Part shown: positions 1-8,772 of the stretch, piece after piece | How positions within the stretch are numbered: the first letter of the stretch is position 1 | How the letters are laid out: every line of letters starts with the position of its first letter | Assembly: GCA_051016205.1 (NCBI GenBank) | Contig: CP136534.1 | Coordinates: 4,154,001 to 4,218,000, forward strand | DNA length: 64,000 nucleotides | Reading direction: 5' to 3' | Source: Acuticoccus sp051016205 | GTDB lineage: Bacteria > Pseudomonadota > Alphaproteobacteria > Rhizobiales > Amorphaceae | Translations under genes and position numbers: made by a program | The notes under the pieces: generated by a model | Told to the model about the DNA's origin: nothing | Seen by the model: only the letters and a program-made list of their open reading frames with translations | The model's database searches: none

Positions 1-237
1 GTGTGGGTTGGTGTATACACTGTGTTGGGCATGGCAGACCCCTGCGTTGTGGTGTCCGCAGGTGACGCCTGACGCATCTTCGCTGGGAACGGCAGTCCAG
101 CGCCGCGCGCGATATGGACACCCCGGCCGCTCATGCGACCCCATGATCCGCCTCCAAAGCCTTTTCGGCGCAGGCCTTGGCCGCTATGGACTGCCAAGAT
201 GCAGTATGGGCGGGCAAGGACCTGCCGGGAGAGTGAC

Positions 238-438
238 ATGAACATGCGCTTGCGCAAGCTCATCGGCACGGTCGTCACCGTGGTGTTTTTGGTGATCTAC
301 GCGTTCATGGCAATGCTTCTGGCCGTGCGCCTTCTGCCTGGGACGAGCGGGTTGGTTCAGCTGGCCTACTATTCCGTGGCCGGCCTCATTTGGGTCGTTC
401 CCGTGGGCGCGCTGATCTCATGGATGCAGCGCCCCTAA
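238..438 (+). CDS. DUF2842 small membrane protein
   Basis: A 66-residue protein with two hydrophobic stretches, about residues 8-30 and 38-60, joined by a short polar loop, so it should sit in the inner membrane as a hairpin. Size, layout and the closing SWMQRP stretch fit the DUF2842 family of alphaproteobacteria, whose function is unknown. I start it at the ATG at 238 because a purine-rich GGGAGAG lies just upstream and the in-frame extension back to 133 is arginine/proline-rich noise. A second ATG follows at 244. It stands alone, followed by a repeat element. Confidence 0.75.
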   Translation: MNMRLRKLIGTVVTVVFLVIYAFMAMLLAVRLLPGTSGLVQLAYYSVAGLIWVVPVGALISWMQRP

Positions 439-472
439 GGCGGTCGCGGTCAGACCGAACCGTCAGATCGCA

Positions 473-535
473 AAAAAACGCCCTATTTCAAAGGAGAAGA
501 GCAACTGATGTGCGTCCGTTTGGACGCAGGATGCT
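473..535 (+). repeat. Dispersed ~60-bp hairpin repeat, copy 1
   Basis: This unit runs from a CCTATTT-CAAAGGAG block to a hairpin, TGCGTCC-GTTT-GGACGCA (511-528), ending GGATGCT. A second copy in inverted orientation lies at 24825-24888 and matches over nearly the whole length. Both sit directly behind a gene, as expected of an extragenic palindromic repeat. Confidence 0.7.
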
Positions 536-581
536 TGGGCTTGACCGGGCCAGGCGTGCCAAGCGTGAGACTTAGAATGGG

Positions 582-1148
582 CTAGGCTGGGACGGAGGGA
601 CCGGCAAGGCGCTTCGCGCTCCCCTTTCCAGTGCCCTGGGTGCGCATCACTGCCCACACCATGAAATGGCACAGGAGCGCGAGGGTGCCGAAGGCTGCCA
701 TCAGCCGGGCGAACAACAGGGCGAGCCCGCCTGATGCTTCGCTCATGATGCGCAGACGCTCGCGCATGCCATCACCAGCGAACCCTTGGCGCACGCTATC
801 GGCAACACGGTGCGCTGCGGGCACGTCATGGGCGGCGACCGTGATGCGCACCCTGTTGGCGCCGATGGTCTCCACCGACACCGCTCTCAGGACAGCGCCT
901 TCCGCGTGGCCTGCATGGGCCTCAAAGCCGAACAGGCGTGGTACCATGGCGTTGGCCCGGTCGGCGCCCAGCTCATCCACCGTTTTTGCAACGGCGTTGG
1001 CGACGGCCGGAGTGTCGAGGTCAGGCGTGAAGGGTGTTTGGACGAAAAGGTCCAGTTGGGCGAGAGGGCGCGCGCCGGGATGGAGCAGCGCAAGGCCTGC
1101 GGTGATATAGGCAAGGACGGCAACGGCCGGTGCAATCCGACGGGTCAT
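582..1148 (-). CDS. Hypothetical two-TM envelope protein
   Basis: About 188 residues. A hydrophobic segment near residues 8-24 is followed by roughly 110 soluble residues and a second hydrophobic segment near 145-168, with a basic C-terminal tail. This puts the middle domain in the periplasm, a layout like small chain-length-determinant (Wzz-like) or tether proteins, but I see no diagnostic motif and name no function. The ATG at 1148 has AAGGTGG just upstream; an in-frame GTG at 1157 is the alternative. It is convergent with the repeat at 473-535 and lies beside tRNA-Pro. Confidence 0.6.
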   Translation of the reverse strand: MTRRIAPAVAVLAYITAGLALLHPGARPLAQLDLFVQTPFTPDLDTPAVANAVAKTVDELGADRANAMVPRLFGFEAHAGHAEGAVLRAVSVETIGANRVRITVAAHDVPAAHRVADSVRQGFAGDGMRERLRIMSEASGGLALLFARLMAAFGTLALLCHFMVWAVMRTQGTGKGSAKRLAGPSVPA

Positions 1149-1266
1149 GACGGCCACCTTGGAAAAAGCTGTCTTCTCACATGTGATGGTGAGCGCGCAT
1201 GGTTAACTGGAGCTTACCTCCAGAGCGCTTGCGTCCTTTGTCCAAAGTGGGTAGTGAGCAGCGGAT

Positions 1267-1343
<77 letters not shown>

Positions 1344-1615
1344 ATCATCACAAAGATCCAAGGCCTGCGATGCCGTGCTGAAGGCGGTGCGGGATGACGT
1401 CTCGGGTCACCAATAAGCCTCCCCGCTTGCCTGAAATTGCGGTGCAAACCACCCGCTCGGAATGTGTCGGCGCCGGATCGCAGAGCCGTTGAGCCAGCGC
1501 ACCCTGGGTCTTCTCAGACCAACGATGCGCGGGTTATCTCATCTAGCGCGGCTCTATTCGGTTCAGACGATGCGGTCTGGGCAGAGACTGCTGCGGCAGA
1601 ACAAAAGGATGTGGG

Positions 1616-2110
1616 ATGATGAAGGCGAACGCATATGACTCGGCAGAGGCCAGAGGTGCAGCCAAGACCCGGGGCACCACAAGGCGTGCGTCCACATGGG
1701 TTGCTTTTTCTGCAGCGTTCGTCCTTGCGGCCTGTGTGCAGAGTGGAGCCCCTGGCACCTCGACGGCTGCTGAGACTGTCGCGCAAACCAACGATGGCGA
1801 CATCCCCGACCGGTTGCTTCTTGGAACGTGGAAGATGACCTACAAGAACGGGTCTAAGTGTGATGTGCAAATCAGCAACCGCAATCCCTCCGGGATCGGC
1901 CGCATGACGACGACCCGCTGTGAGGGCCTCCCGCTCGCGGTGCAGTGGCGGCGCAACGGCGATCGGATCAGATTGTTCGACAATCAAAGCGCCAAGGGCG
2001 AGCCCGTGGGACGGCTTACCATCATCGACTGCAACGAAATGGAGGGGTCGGTCCGAGGCGAAGGCCGAATAACGTTGCGGGCGTTCGGTCAGAAAACGCG
2101 ATGTGAGTAG
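1616..2110 (+). CDS. AprI/Inh-like protease-inhibitor lipoprotein
   Basis: A 164-residue secreted protein. A long N-region (to about residue 25) leads into a hydrophobic stretch ending in the lipobox LAAC (Cys near residue 40), so it should be lipidated. After a linker, the domain from about residue 66 has the pattern LLGTWKM ... CDVQISN ... CEGLPLAVQW, typical of the AprI/Inh/Omp19 beta-barrel fold that inhibits metalloproteases or serves as a surface lipoprotein. The internal cysteines near 79 and 97 could form the family's conserved disulfide. AAGGA at 1605-1609 supports the ATG pair at 1616/1619. No protease gene is adjacent, so the inhibitor role is family-based. Confidence 0.7.
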   Translation: MMKANAYDSAEARGAAKTRGTTRRASTWVAFSAAFVLAACVQSGAPGTSTAAETVAQTNDGDIPDRLLLGTWKMTYKNGSKCDVQISNRNPSGIGRMTTTRCEGLPLAVQWRRNGDRIRLFDNQSAKGEPVGRLTIIDCNEMEGSVRGEGRITLRAFGQKTRCE

Positions 2111-2417
2111 TCGCCATCGGCGGGGGGCCCGCCTCTGCCGGCGGAGGCTATCGTCGCCCACCCGCACAAACGTTTAGGTTGCGGACATAGCGGACCTCGG
2201 ATGTTGCTGATTGAACGTCCGCTCTGACTCGCGTTCTATGTTCCGGTTGGGCGTAGACCGGCCAAAGTGAGCGTTTCGCAAGGTGTGTACCCAGCCGCGC
2301 GAAACACCTACGGTGTTTCGTCGGATCGGCCCCGTAGAGCCCTCCCCACCGAACCGCCTCGCGGAGGGTGATAGTGGCGAGTACGAGTGTCGCTCCACCG
2401 TCGCGAGGCTGCCATCT
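2111..2417. other. Non-coding gap
   Basis: I see no gene in these 307 bases. The stretch around 2180-2250 contains GCGGACAT and AACGTCCGCT words like those in the dispersed repeats near 3.55, 8.5 and 9.75 kb, suggesting a worn relative of that family. Confidence 0.4.
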
Positions 2418-2804
2418 ATGTCCAAGTCCATCGTTCCTGCCTCCCTCGACAACTGCATAAGAGACTGGCGAATGTCGCCGGGTCTCGAACACGATGGCTT
2501 TGTGTTCATGACCGGGTTCACGGGGGCGGGGCCGAACGGTGCCCTCTCGAATGAACCCCGCGAGCAAATCGAACATGCGTTCGCTAAAGTCGGCCCCGTT
2601 CTCGAAGTGGCCTGGCTCGACTGGCAGCATATCGTCGAGATGACGAGCTACCATGCCGGGCTGCACGATCACCTCGACATATTCAAGAACATTCGGACGC
2701 GGCATGTGCGCGACCCGTATCCCGCCTGGACCGCGGTCGAAGTCGCTGGCTTCGTACGAGAGGGCGCAATCGTGGAACTGCGCTGTATCGCGCGGCGGAC
2801 GTGA
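2418..2804 (+). CDS. Rid (YjgF/UK114) family protein, first copy
   Basis: A 128-residue protein of the length and pattern of Rid proteins, which form trimers with active sites at subunit interfaces. The C-terminal block PAWTAVEVAGF ... VELRCIA matches the Rid core strand region. The arginine that hydrolyses imines in RidA proper, normally PxR in this block, is a tryptophan (PAW) here. By family knowledge this places it with Rid subfamilies lacking classical 2-aminoacrylate deaminase activity. The ATG at 2418 is chosen because the upstream extension is low-complexity. Its stop overlaps the next start by 4 bases (GTGA), so the two are translationally coupled. Confidence 0.8.
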   Translation: MSKSIVPASLDNCIRDWRMSPGLEHDGFVFMTGFTGAGPNGALSNEPREQIEHAFAKVGPVLEVAWLDWQHIVEMTSYHAGLHDHLDIFKNIRTRHVRDPYPAWTAVEVAGFVREGAIVELRCIARRT

Positions 2805-3505
2805 GTACCGTGCCGCCCATCGTGTGCATTGCCGGTTTCGCCGACAACGGCGCGATGTTCGCCCCCTTGGTGGAGGCGCGGCTTCCGGACGACCCGTTGA
2901 TCCTGCCACTGGACCTGCCTGGGTTCGGGAGGCCGCCTGCTGGGTCGACGTCGATCGCCGAACTCGCCATTTTCGTTCGGGATGCTGCGGGCGAAGCCGG
3001 GGCACGGACGTTGGTAGCGCATTCGGTCGCGTCAGTGATTGCGGCCGAAGCAGCGCATCTGCCTGGTGGGACGATCGACCGGATCGTCTCGCTCGAAGGC
3101 AACCTCACCGCCGAGGATGCCTACTTCTCGGGGACAGCCGCGGATCATGCCGACCCGCTCGCGTTCCGGGCGGCTTTCCTCGCCCGCCTGACGGAACTTG
3201 GCGCGGACGATCCGATCCTCCGGGGATATGGTGAGCGTGCCGCCGCGGCTGACGCAGACGCGATGTGGCGGCTCGGCTGCGATGCGCGCGCCTACTCGAA
3301 TCGGCACCATCCCGGTGAGCGCCTGCAAGGTGCCGCCGTCGTGACGTACGTCCTGAACCGAGCGAACTGCGCAAGGCCCTCGCTTGAATGGCTCGATGGG
3401 TCCAATCTAGAAGTGTGTGAGCTGCCCGGTGCATCGCACTGGCCGACATTCGATCGGACCGACGACGTGATGGGCCTTCTGAGGACGAAGGTGCGTTCCG
3501 CCTAA
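2801..3505 (+). CDS. Alpha/beta hydrolase
   Basis: A 234-residue protein starting at GTG. The order is that of small alpha/beta hydrolases: IVCIAGFADN (oxyanion-loop region, near residue 7), LPLDLPGFGRP (near 36), nucleophile elbow AHSVAS (near 73) and GASHWP (near 213), which supplies the catalytic histidine. The elbow is A-H-S-V-A rather than G-x-S-x-G, a variant seen in some esterases and C-C hydrolases. The acidic residue is not certain; the LEGN segment or DRTDD near the C terminus are candidates. Coupling to the Rid gene upstream suggests hydrolysis of an intermediate in the same pathway. The substrate is unknown. Confidence 0.8.
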   Translation: MSTVPPIVCIAGFADNGAMFAPLVEARLPDDPLILPLDLPGFGRPPAGSTSIAELAIFVRDAAGEAGARTLVAHSVASVIAAEAAHLPGGTIDRIVSLEGNLTAEDAYFSGTAADHADPLAFRAAFLARLTELGADDPILRGYGERAAAADADAMWRLGCDARAYSNRHHPGERLQGAAVVTYVLNRANCARPSLEWLDGSNLEVCELPGASHWPTFDRTDDVMGLLRTKVRSA

Positions 3506-3544
3506 AGTGTCCAACCGGCTATAGGCCACTATGACAAGCGGACA

Positions 3545-3625
3545 TTCGAACGGCGGAGCAGAAGGACCACAAAGGGCTCATAGCTGGCCCCCGCCCCACC
3601 CATCCGTTTTGCCCGCTCCGCGGGC
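3545..3625 (+). repeat. Dispersed intergenic repeat, copy A
   Basis: Contains AAAGGGCTCATAGCTGGC followed by CCCGCCCCACC, CATCCG and CCCGCTCCGCG. The same order of words with a few substitutions is found at 8480-8560 (copy B), and a more diverged version at 9740-9850 (copy C). All three lie in gaps of the accessory catabolic cluster. Confidence 0.6.
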
Positions 3626-3686
3626 ATTGTAGACCTTGCCGGCCATTGGGTCGCCAAATAAACTCCGGTGGACTGTTTATGTGCCG

Positions 3687-4181
3687 ATGTCAGTCGTAGC
3701 ATTGGAAGGCCCGGTGGGTGTTGGCAAGACGACCCTTGGTCGGGCGGTCTCGTTACGCTTGGGCATTGGTTTCGTCGACGGTGACGACCATTCCGCCCCT
3801 GGCCCTTGGCTCCGCTCAATTCTGCAGACCAGTCGCCGCATCGTCATTGCCTGCGAAGAGCAGCTCAACGACTATCCGGCGGTGATTATGGCCTATCCAT
3901 TACGCTGCACGAATTGGCTGTTCTACAGAGAGACGTTTAAACGACGCGGGGTTGCATTCCATTGTATTAGTCTGTTTGCGGAAATCTCGCACATCGCTAC
4001 TCGCGACAGGGTCCTGACGGCGGACCAGGTCACGCGAGCGTCCCAAATGATTGCACAGGGCTACGGTCAGCGCTCATTTAGCGACTCGATTGTCCGCACG
4101 GACAAGTACGATTTCGAAGTGACAGCCGATCATCTTGCCGATGAGGTGCGTTGCCTAACGTCGCGGCCGCTGCGTAGGTAG
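3687..4181 (+). CDS. P-loop small-molecule kinase (gluconate/shikimate-kinase-like)
   Basis: About 164 residues. A Walker A loop, GPVGVGKTT, appears at residues 8-16 immediately after a short beta strand, followed by GIGFVDGDDH near residue 29, where gluconate- and shikimate-kinase-type enzymes have their substrate aspartates. The rest is compact with an RDR motif near 112 and no extra domain, consistent with a nucleoside-monophosphate-kinase fold. Some bacterial toxins and phosphotransferases share this fold, so the substrate is open. The ATG at 3687 is picked because the fold begins directly after it; 3636 is the longer option. It lies between the hydrolase and the racemase. Confidence 0.65.
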   Translation: MSVVALEGPVGVGKTTLGRAVSLRLGIGFVDGDDHSAPGPWLRSILQTSRRIVIACEEQLNDYPAVIMAYPLRCTNWLFYRETFKRRGVAFHCISLFAEISHIATRDRVLTADQVTRASQMIAQGYGQRSFSDSIVRTDKYDFEVTADHLADEVRCLTSRPLRR

Positions 4182-4342
4182 CCGATGCCGAATGGTAGCG
4201 TCCAGTGAGCGTTCCGAATTGGCGACAGATCCAAGACATGCAAATGCTGGGCTTGTCTTCGCAAATCATGTGGACGCCAGCGTCCCTTTGCAGAGGGCGT
4301 AGGCAAAGGTGGAATGAAGAGCACGCGACCGGGAAGTCAGCA

Positions 4343-5053
4343 ATGACGCGTCACATCGGCATCGTTGGATGTTCCGCGGAAGGCGCATCTTTGTGCTACC
4401 GGACCATCTGTACCGAGGGCGCCGGTATTCTCGGACCGCATGCCCATCCCGAAGTTTCCATGCATACCCCGTCGCTGAGCGAGTACGTAACGTGCCTGGA
4501 AAAAGGCAACCTCGCCGGGGTTGCCGAACTCATGCTGACATCGGCCCGCAAGCTCGCCGCGGCGGGAGCAGACTTCTTGATCTGTCCCGACAACACCATC
4601 CACCAAGCGATGCCCCTGGTAATACCCCACTCCCCCTTGCCTTGGCTGCATATCGCCGAGGTGGTGGCCGACGAATGCGTCCGCAGACGTTTTCGGCGCG
4701 TCGGCCTCACGGGAACGAGGTGGCTCGTTGAAAGTGACGTGTACCCGAATGCGCTCTCCCGCCGAGGCGTGGCGCTCACCCGTCCGGAACATTCGGAGCG
4801 GAGTGAGGTAAACCGCATCATCATGGACGAGCTCGTTTACGGACGGTTCGAACCCCGGTCGATCGCCATGCTGCAACGCGTCATTGAGCGGATGAAAGGC
4901 AACGGCTGCGATGCGGTTGTGCTCGGCTGCACGGAGATACCGCTTGTGATCGACGACGAGAACGCACTCCTGCCGACGCTGGACTCCACCCGCCTGCTCG
5001 CGCGGGCAGCACTCCATCATGCCATTGAGAGCGCCACGCCAGCGTGGGGCTAG
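4343..5053 (+). CDS. Asp/Glu/hydantoin racemase-family protein
   Basis: A 236-residue protein. IGIVGCSAEGASLCYRTI at the N terminus and VVLGCTEIPLVID near residue 190 are typical of the aspartate/glutamate racemase superfamily, which uses two opposed residues for proton transfer. The second site (Cys in LGCTEI) is intact. At the first site the sequence is CPDNTIH, so the residue before NT is Asp where racemases usually have Cys or Thr. It may therefore have altered stereochemistry or act as an isomerase or decarboxylase. The ATG at 4343 is preferred to the long N-terminal extension from 4205, which does not look like folded protein. Confidence 0.75.
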   Translation: MTRHIGIVGCSAEGASLCYRTICTEGAGILGPHAHPEVSMHTPSLSEYVTCLEKGNLAGVAELMLTSARKLAAAGADFLICPDNTIHQAMPLVIPHSPLPWLHIAEVVADECVRRRFRRVGLTGTRWLVESDVYPNALSRRGVALTRPEHSERSEVNRIIMDELVYGRFEPRSIAMLQRVIERMKGNGCDAVVLGCTEIPLVIDDENALLPTLDSTRLLARAALHHAIESATPAWG

Positions 5054-5058
5054 AGCCG

Positions 5059-5090
5059 CTCCTATCTGATTGTACATAGTCAGACAGGAG
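5059..5090 (+). terminator. Inverted repeat after the racemase gene
   Basis: CTCCTATCTGA pairs with TCAGACAGGAG (10 of 11 positions) around a 10-base loop, six bases after the racemase stop. There is no T tract, so it may be a weak terminator, an mRNA-end stabiliser or an operator. Confidence 0.35.
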
Positions 5091-5201
5091 AGAACGGGTC
5101 GCATCCATAATCGACGAGCAATCATCTCCAGGAAGACTGTGTTCAGGCATCCTGGAATTGCCCGAGTTGTCCGATACCGGCGGGTCGACCTCAGCATTGC
5201 C

Positions 5202-5612
5202 TTATGCGGCTGGGATATTGCCGTCTATGTCATGGACGATAGCGTCAACATCAATCTCGACCATCATTCCCGGCCGCGAAAGGCCAGCCTCGACCCCCGT
5301 CATAACAGGCTCAATGCCTTTGAAGACTTCGCCATGGGCACGCACCACTTCGTCAGCCGCGGACATCTCCGCGATATACGCTCGGGTTCGCACCACATGG
5401 CGCAACTCTGAATCCACCGCTGCCATCGCCTTGCTGATTCGATCAAGGACAAACAGCGTCTGCTTGTATGCGTCTCCGGGCGCGTGGACTTCTCCAGTGG
5501 GTTCGACGGCCGTTGTACCTGCCACATAAACAAACGGCCCGACCCGCTTTGCCCTGACATAGCTGCCGACCTCTTCAAACCGTCCACCTGACGAGAATTT
5601 TCGAACTGTCAT
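5202..5612 (-). CDS. Rid (YjgF/UK114) family protein, second copy
   Basis: A 136-residue Rid protein. The motifs GPFVYVAGTTAV (near 25), YKQTLFVLDRI (near 49), VVRTRAYI (near 73) and the terminal MVEIDVDAIV are those of the RutC/RidA-like fold. At the position of the imine-hydrolysing arginine it has methionine (EPVMTGVEAG), so like the first copy it lacks the classical deaminase residue. It is transcribed opposite to the racemase and points the same way as the APH kinase at 5892-6917. Members of this type commonly sit in pathways for amines, pyrimidines or ketoacids. Here the partner genes suggest an amino-acid or amine pathway. Confidence 0.85.
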   Translation of the reverse strand: MTVRKFSSGGRFEEVGSYVRAKRVGPFVYVAGTTAVEPTGEVHAPGDAYKQTLFVLDRISKAMAAVDSELRHVVRTRAYIAEMSAADEVVRAHGEVFKGIEPVMTGVEAGLSRPGMMVEIDVDAIVHDIDGNIPAA

Positions 5613-5891
5613 ACCGCTGACCTTTTGGTTGTCGCCCGAGGCAAGCTGGGGCTTCGCGCACGCCTGTGTCCATAGGATACGCCGCGTATGGGCTTGGACG
5701 ATACCAGCGCACGTTCAAGGCACACGCATGGATGACATTGGCTTGGAATGCGCTTTGATAAGGACCTTGGTTGGGCAAGGCCCGTATCGGATCAACCCTA
5801 TTTCTTCAGTCCGCAGTCAGGCACGGCCGTGTCAACTCGCCCTCTCAATCTCTGGCTCAGTTTTACTCTGACATCACCAGACAGTTCCACG

Positions 5892-6917
5892 TCAAAGGTC
5901 GTCAGGATGGAGTTCGTTCAGTGCTGTACCTGCCATAACAGACAGAATGCAGCTGCGCTGCCAATCGAAATCTCGACCGGGTGGATTCATACACAGCAGC
6001 CGCAGAGCATAGGCGAACAAGTTGATCCGCAGTCTGCTGAAGAAGCCTTGATTTCTCTCCATGTCGGTCTGAGCCACAACTGCCTGGAGGACTGGGCGGC
6101 TGATCATCCAAGGGGTCTTTTCCCACATGAGGCGGCCCATCCTCAGTTCCGACTGCATGATCAGCATCGCAAAATCCAACGCCGGATCACCTGCGTGGTC
6201 CATGTAGAAATCAAGCGCAATCGCCCGCTGGCCATCATAGCAGAAATTGCTGCATGTCGCATCGCCATGAAGCATGGTCTTCGGAAAGGGCCCATCCCGA
6301 TAGGCGTCGACCAACCCGGCCAATCGCTCGGTATAATTCTTGAGTCGCCGAGAATCTCGCCGGTCGAGATGCTCGCTCTTCTTTGGAATTCTGCTAGTAA
6401 GATTATTTAGGTAGAGATCCCGATCCGTTTCGACGCCTGGCCTCGGAAAGGTGTCGTGCAGTTTGGCAAGCCAGGCGGAAGCGGCGCGGACGGCATCGAG
6501 AGCATCGGGCGAGGGAACGCACGCCGCATACTCTTGGAGGTTTGGAGCATCGATCCAGTCCATGACAAGTGTGTTGAAATCCTGCGAAGTCGCGACAGGC
6601 CGTGGTACCGACAGCTTCATCTGCTGGGGATCCTCCCGATGCAACGCTGACAGTGCGCGGAACGCCGCCTCCGCCGTGTGATTGCGCGGTGACATCGGTC
6701 CGAAGATTTTCACCGCGTACGATTTGCCTTGGACGCTGCAACGGTAGATCGCCGACCGCCTGGTCCACGTCACGAGGCGTGCGGGACGTGTGGAAGCGCC
6801 ATCATCGGCTCCATCGAGCAGAGACCGCAGGATTTTGTCGGCAAGCTGAGGGGAGATGATATCCCGCCGCCATTCGAAGTCGAAGTGACGATCCGGTGTG
6901 GCGGCGCTGGTGGACAT
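5892..6917 (-). CDS. Aminoglycoside-phosphotransferase-fold small-molecule kinase
   Basis: About 341 residues with the APH/choline-kinase fold. The nucleotide-site lysine lies in YAVKIFGP (near residue 65). The catalytic loop is LHGDATCSN (near 215), followed by ALDFYMDHAGDPALDFA, which carries the metal-binding Asp (near 232). The family phosphorylates hydroxyl groups of small molecules such as hydroxylysine, homoserine, choline, sugars or antibiotics. Next to a dioxygenase that could create a hydroxyl, a metabolic kinase is likelier than a resistance gene. The ATG at 6917 has AAGGAG ten bases upstream, while the earlier ATG at 6926 is too close to it. Confidence 0.75.
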   Translation of the reverse strand: MSTSAATPDRHFDFEWRRDIISPQLADKILRSLLDGADDGASTRPARLVTWTRRSAIYRCSVQGKSYAVKIFGPMSPRNHTAEAAFRALSALHREDPQQMKLSVPRPVATSQDFNTLVMDWIDAPNLQEYAACVPSPDALDAVRAASAWLAKLHDTFPRPGVETDRDLYLNNLTSRIPKKSEHLDRRDSRRLKNYTERLAGLVDAYRDGPFPKTMLHGDATCSNFCYDGQRAIALDFYMDHAGDPALDFAMLIMQSELRMGRLMWEKTPWMISRPVLQAVVAQTDMERNQGFFSRLRINLFAYALRLLCMNPPGRDFDWQRSCILSVMAGTALNELHPDDL

Positions 6918-7461
6918 CGTGGGCATTCTCCTTAGCCGGCTGCGCGAATGTTGCGTGAGTTATCAAGCCCTTACTTCGGCAAATTGGCGTGTCTTGGGCG
7001 AATGTATGGCCGCGGGATCGCGGTTTGCGCCAACGGAATGATGGTGGAGCGGGTAAGGCGCACCGACCGGCGTCAGCCTTAGTCGGCCACTTGCGAAGCG
7101 AGGTCACAAACCCGGCCGCGATCCCTGAGGTGCTGCGAGCGTTGGAAGGAGACTGGCAAGCTTGTCGACCGTTGCAAAGCGCTGCCGGCGGCCCGAGTGG
7201 GCTGCGAAGCGGAAGCGTCAGATGTGCTCCCTTCGGCGCGTGCTTACCCTACTCGATGTCCTACTTCCTCGGATCGGTAGAGGTCGCGATGACAATCGGC
7301 CGCTACAAGACCCGCGTTGGGCTCGCTACACGCGTTCCGCTGACGCCGCCTTTCAATTGTGAGGGATGGCTCGGTGGACAAAGCGGGCCTTGGGCATTTG
7401 GCATGTCTCTGCCCGAGTTGCATGTGACTCGCACGGGATCTGCGCGCCACCACAACGAAAT
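6918..7461. other. Gap without convincing gene
   Basis: About 540 bases between the kinase and the SDR gene. Open frames exist on both strands but have no start signal, no recognisable motif and poor composition. Either a decayed gene or plain spacer. Confidence 0.4.
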
Positions 7462-8289
7462 CTACAAATCCATCAAAGTCCGCGCGCTCAACATCTCTTC
7501 GGCCTGCCGGAAGGCTGTCTGGGGGACGTGCTCGTGGGAGAAGATCCAGAACTGACCGCGTCTAATCCCCTCAATAACGCATGCCGCAGCAGCCTCGGCG
7601 TCCATGCCGTTGTTGATCGCCTCGTTCACGAGGCGGCCAAAAGACGCCGTCGCTGTCGACACCTCGACCGACCTCATCGCAGCTGCTGGCCGGTTGCGCG
7701 AGTTTTCGATGATCCTCGTGTGTACGGCACCGGGACAATAGACCGAAGCGGTCACCTTGGACCCAGAGGCGCGCAGATCGCGCGCGAGCGACTGCATCAT
7801 CCCGACGATCGCGAACTTCGACGTGTTGTAGGCTGACAGGAATGGCGTACCGTAGAGACCGGACTCTGAGGCCGTGGAACAAATGTGGCCTTCGCCCTGT
7901 GCCTCAAACTGCGGCAAGAACACATGAAGACCGTGGATCACGCCCCAAAGATTGACATCAAGCACCCACTTCCATTCTTCAATGCTCGTCTCTGCCGTTG
8001 TCGCAAACGGCCCAACGCCGGCGTTGTTGCACAAGAGATGGACCGCACCGAATGTGCTGATAGCCTCTTCGGCCATACGCTGGACATCGATGAGCTTGGA
8101 CACATCTGCAACAACGGTCGTTGAGTGGGCGCCCATGTCAGCAACCAACGAGGCAGTCTCGTCGAGCGATTCCTGACGGCGACCGACCAGAGCCACATTC
8201 ATTCCCTGTCGAGCGAAGGCAATGGCGAGCCCTCGTCCGATCCCGGTCCCGGCACCGGTCACGACGGCCGTCTTTCCCCTAAGCTCCAT
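7462..8289 (-). CDS. SDR-family oxidoreductase
   Basis: A 275-residue classical short-chain dehydrogenase. The nucleotide motif TGAGTGIG is at residues 11-18, NNAG near 89, and the catalytic Ser and YNTSK near 142 and 155. Arg-rich VGRRQES after the second strand suggests NADP preference. These enzymes oxidise alcohols or reduce ketones, with the substrate decided by the C-terminal loop, which is not diagnostic here. It shares orientation with the EamA transporter upstream and the kinase downstream, separated by repeat-containing gaps, and is presumably a dehydrogenase of this accessory pathway. Confidence 0.85.
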   Translation of the reverse strand: MELRGKTAVVTGAGTGIGRGLAIAFARQGMNVALVGRRQESLDETASLVADMGAHSTTVVADVSKLIDVQRMAEEAISTFGAVHLLCNNAGVGPFATTAETSIEEWKWVLDVNLWGVIHGLHVFLPQFEAQGEGHICSTASESGLYGTPFLSAYNTSKFAIVGMMQSLARDLRASGSKVTASVYCPGAVHTRIIENSRNRPAAAMRSVEVSTATASFGRLVNEAINNGMDAEAAAACVIEGIRRGQFWIFSHEHVPQTAFRQAEEMLSARTLMDL

Positions 8290-8772
8290 GCATCCCTCGC
8301 TTGTCGACCGCCGAGTTGTTTGGCGAACGAAGGGCTTTTTCGCAGCGCAGTAGCACGCCTTTCGCTCGGCTTCACCGCAGCAACTCTACGCCATATCGCA
8401 CTTGGATGTCGAAAAAGTGCAGCGTTCGCGGCATCGGCCGGAGCGCGATCATCATCCCGAAAGGGTGGTCACAATGAATGTCGGCAAAGGGCTTATAGCT
8501 GGCCTCCGCCCCACCGATCCGTTGTGCCCGTTCCGCGCACGGAGCGGACCTCCATGCTGCGGTCGCGTAAAGTCAGCCATGCTCGGCAACCAAGCCTTCG
8601 TCCACCCCGGTTTGGCGCCTTCCAACGTCCCAGGGGTTTGACAATCACTTGGCTCTGATAGGCCTCGCAGCCAATGCAAGCGAGTGGATATGAGGCTCAA
8701 CTCCGGACTTAGGGCGGGCCAACTTCGCCCATGTCAGTTTCTTGAGACCTTGCGAGAGAGTGGCTGGGACAG
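8290..8772. other. Gap with repeat copy B
   Basis: No gene seen in these 483 bases. Repeat copy B lies at about 8480-8560; the rest shows nothing I can name. Confidence 0.4.
8480..8560 (+). repeat. Dispersed intergenic repeat, copy B
   Basis: AATGTCGGCAAAGGGC, then TTATAGCTGGCCTCCGCC, CCACCGATCCG and CCGTTCCGCG. By eye about 85% identical to copy A at 3545-3625 over some 50 bases. Confidence 0.6.

Noticed and set aside
5892..6917. APH-fold protein as an antibiotic-resistance gene
   Set aside because: The fold is shared with many metabolic kinases and the setting is catabolic; there is no sign of a resistance cassette.
6989..7555. Open frame of 188 codons between kinase and SDR genes
   Set aside because: No ribosome site, mixed composition and partial overlap with the SDR gene end; could be a decayed gene but nothing supports it.
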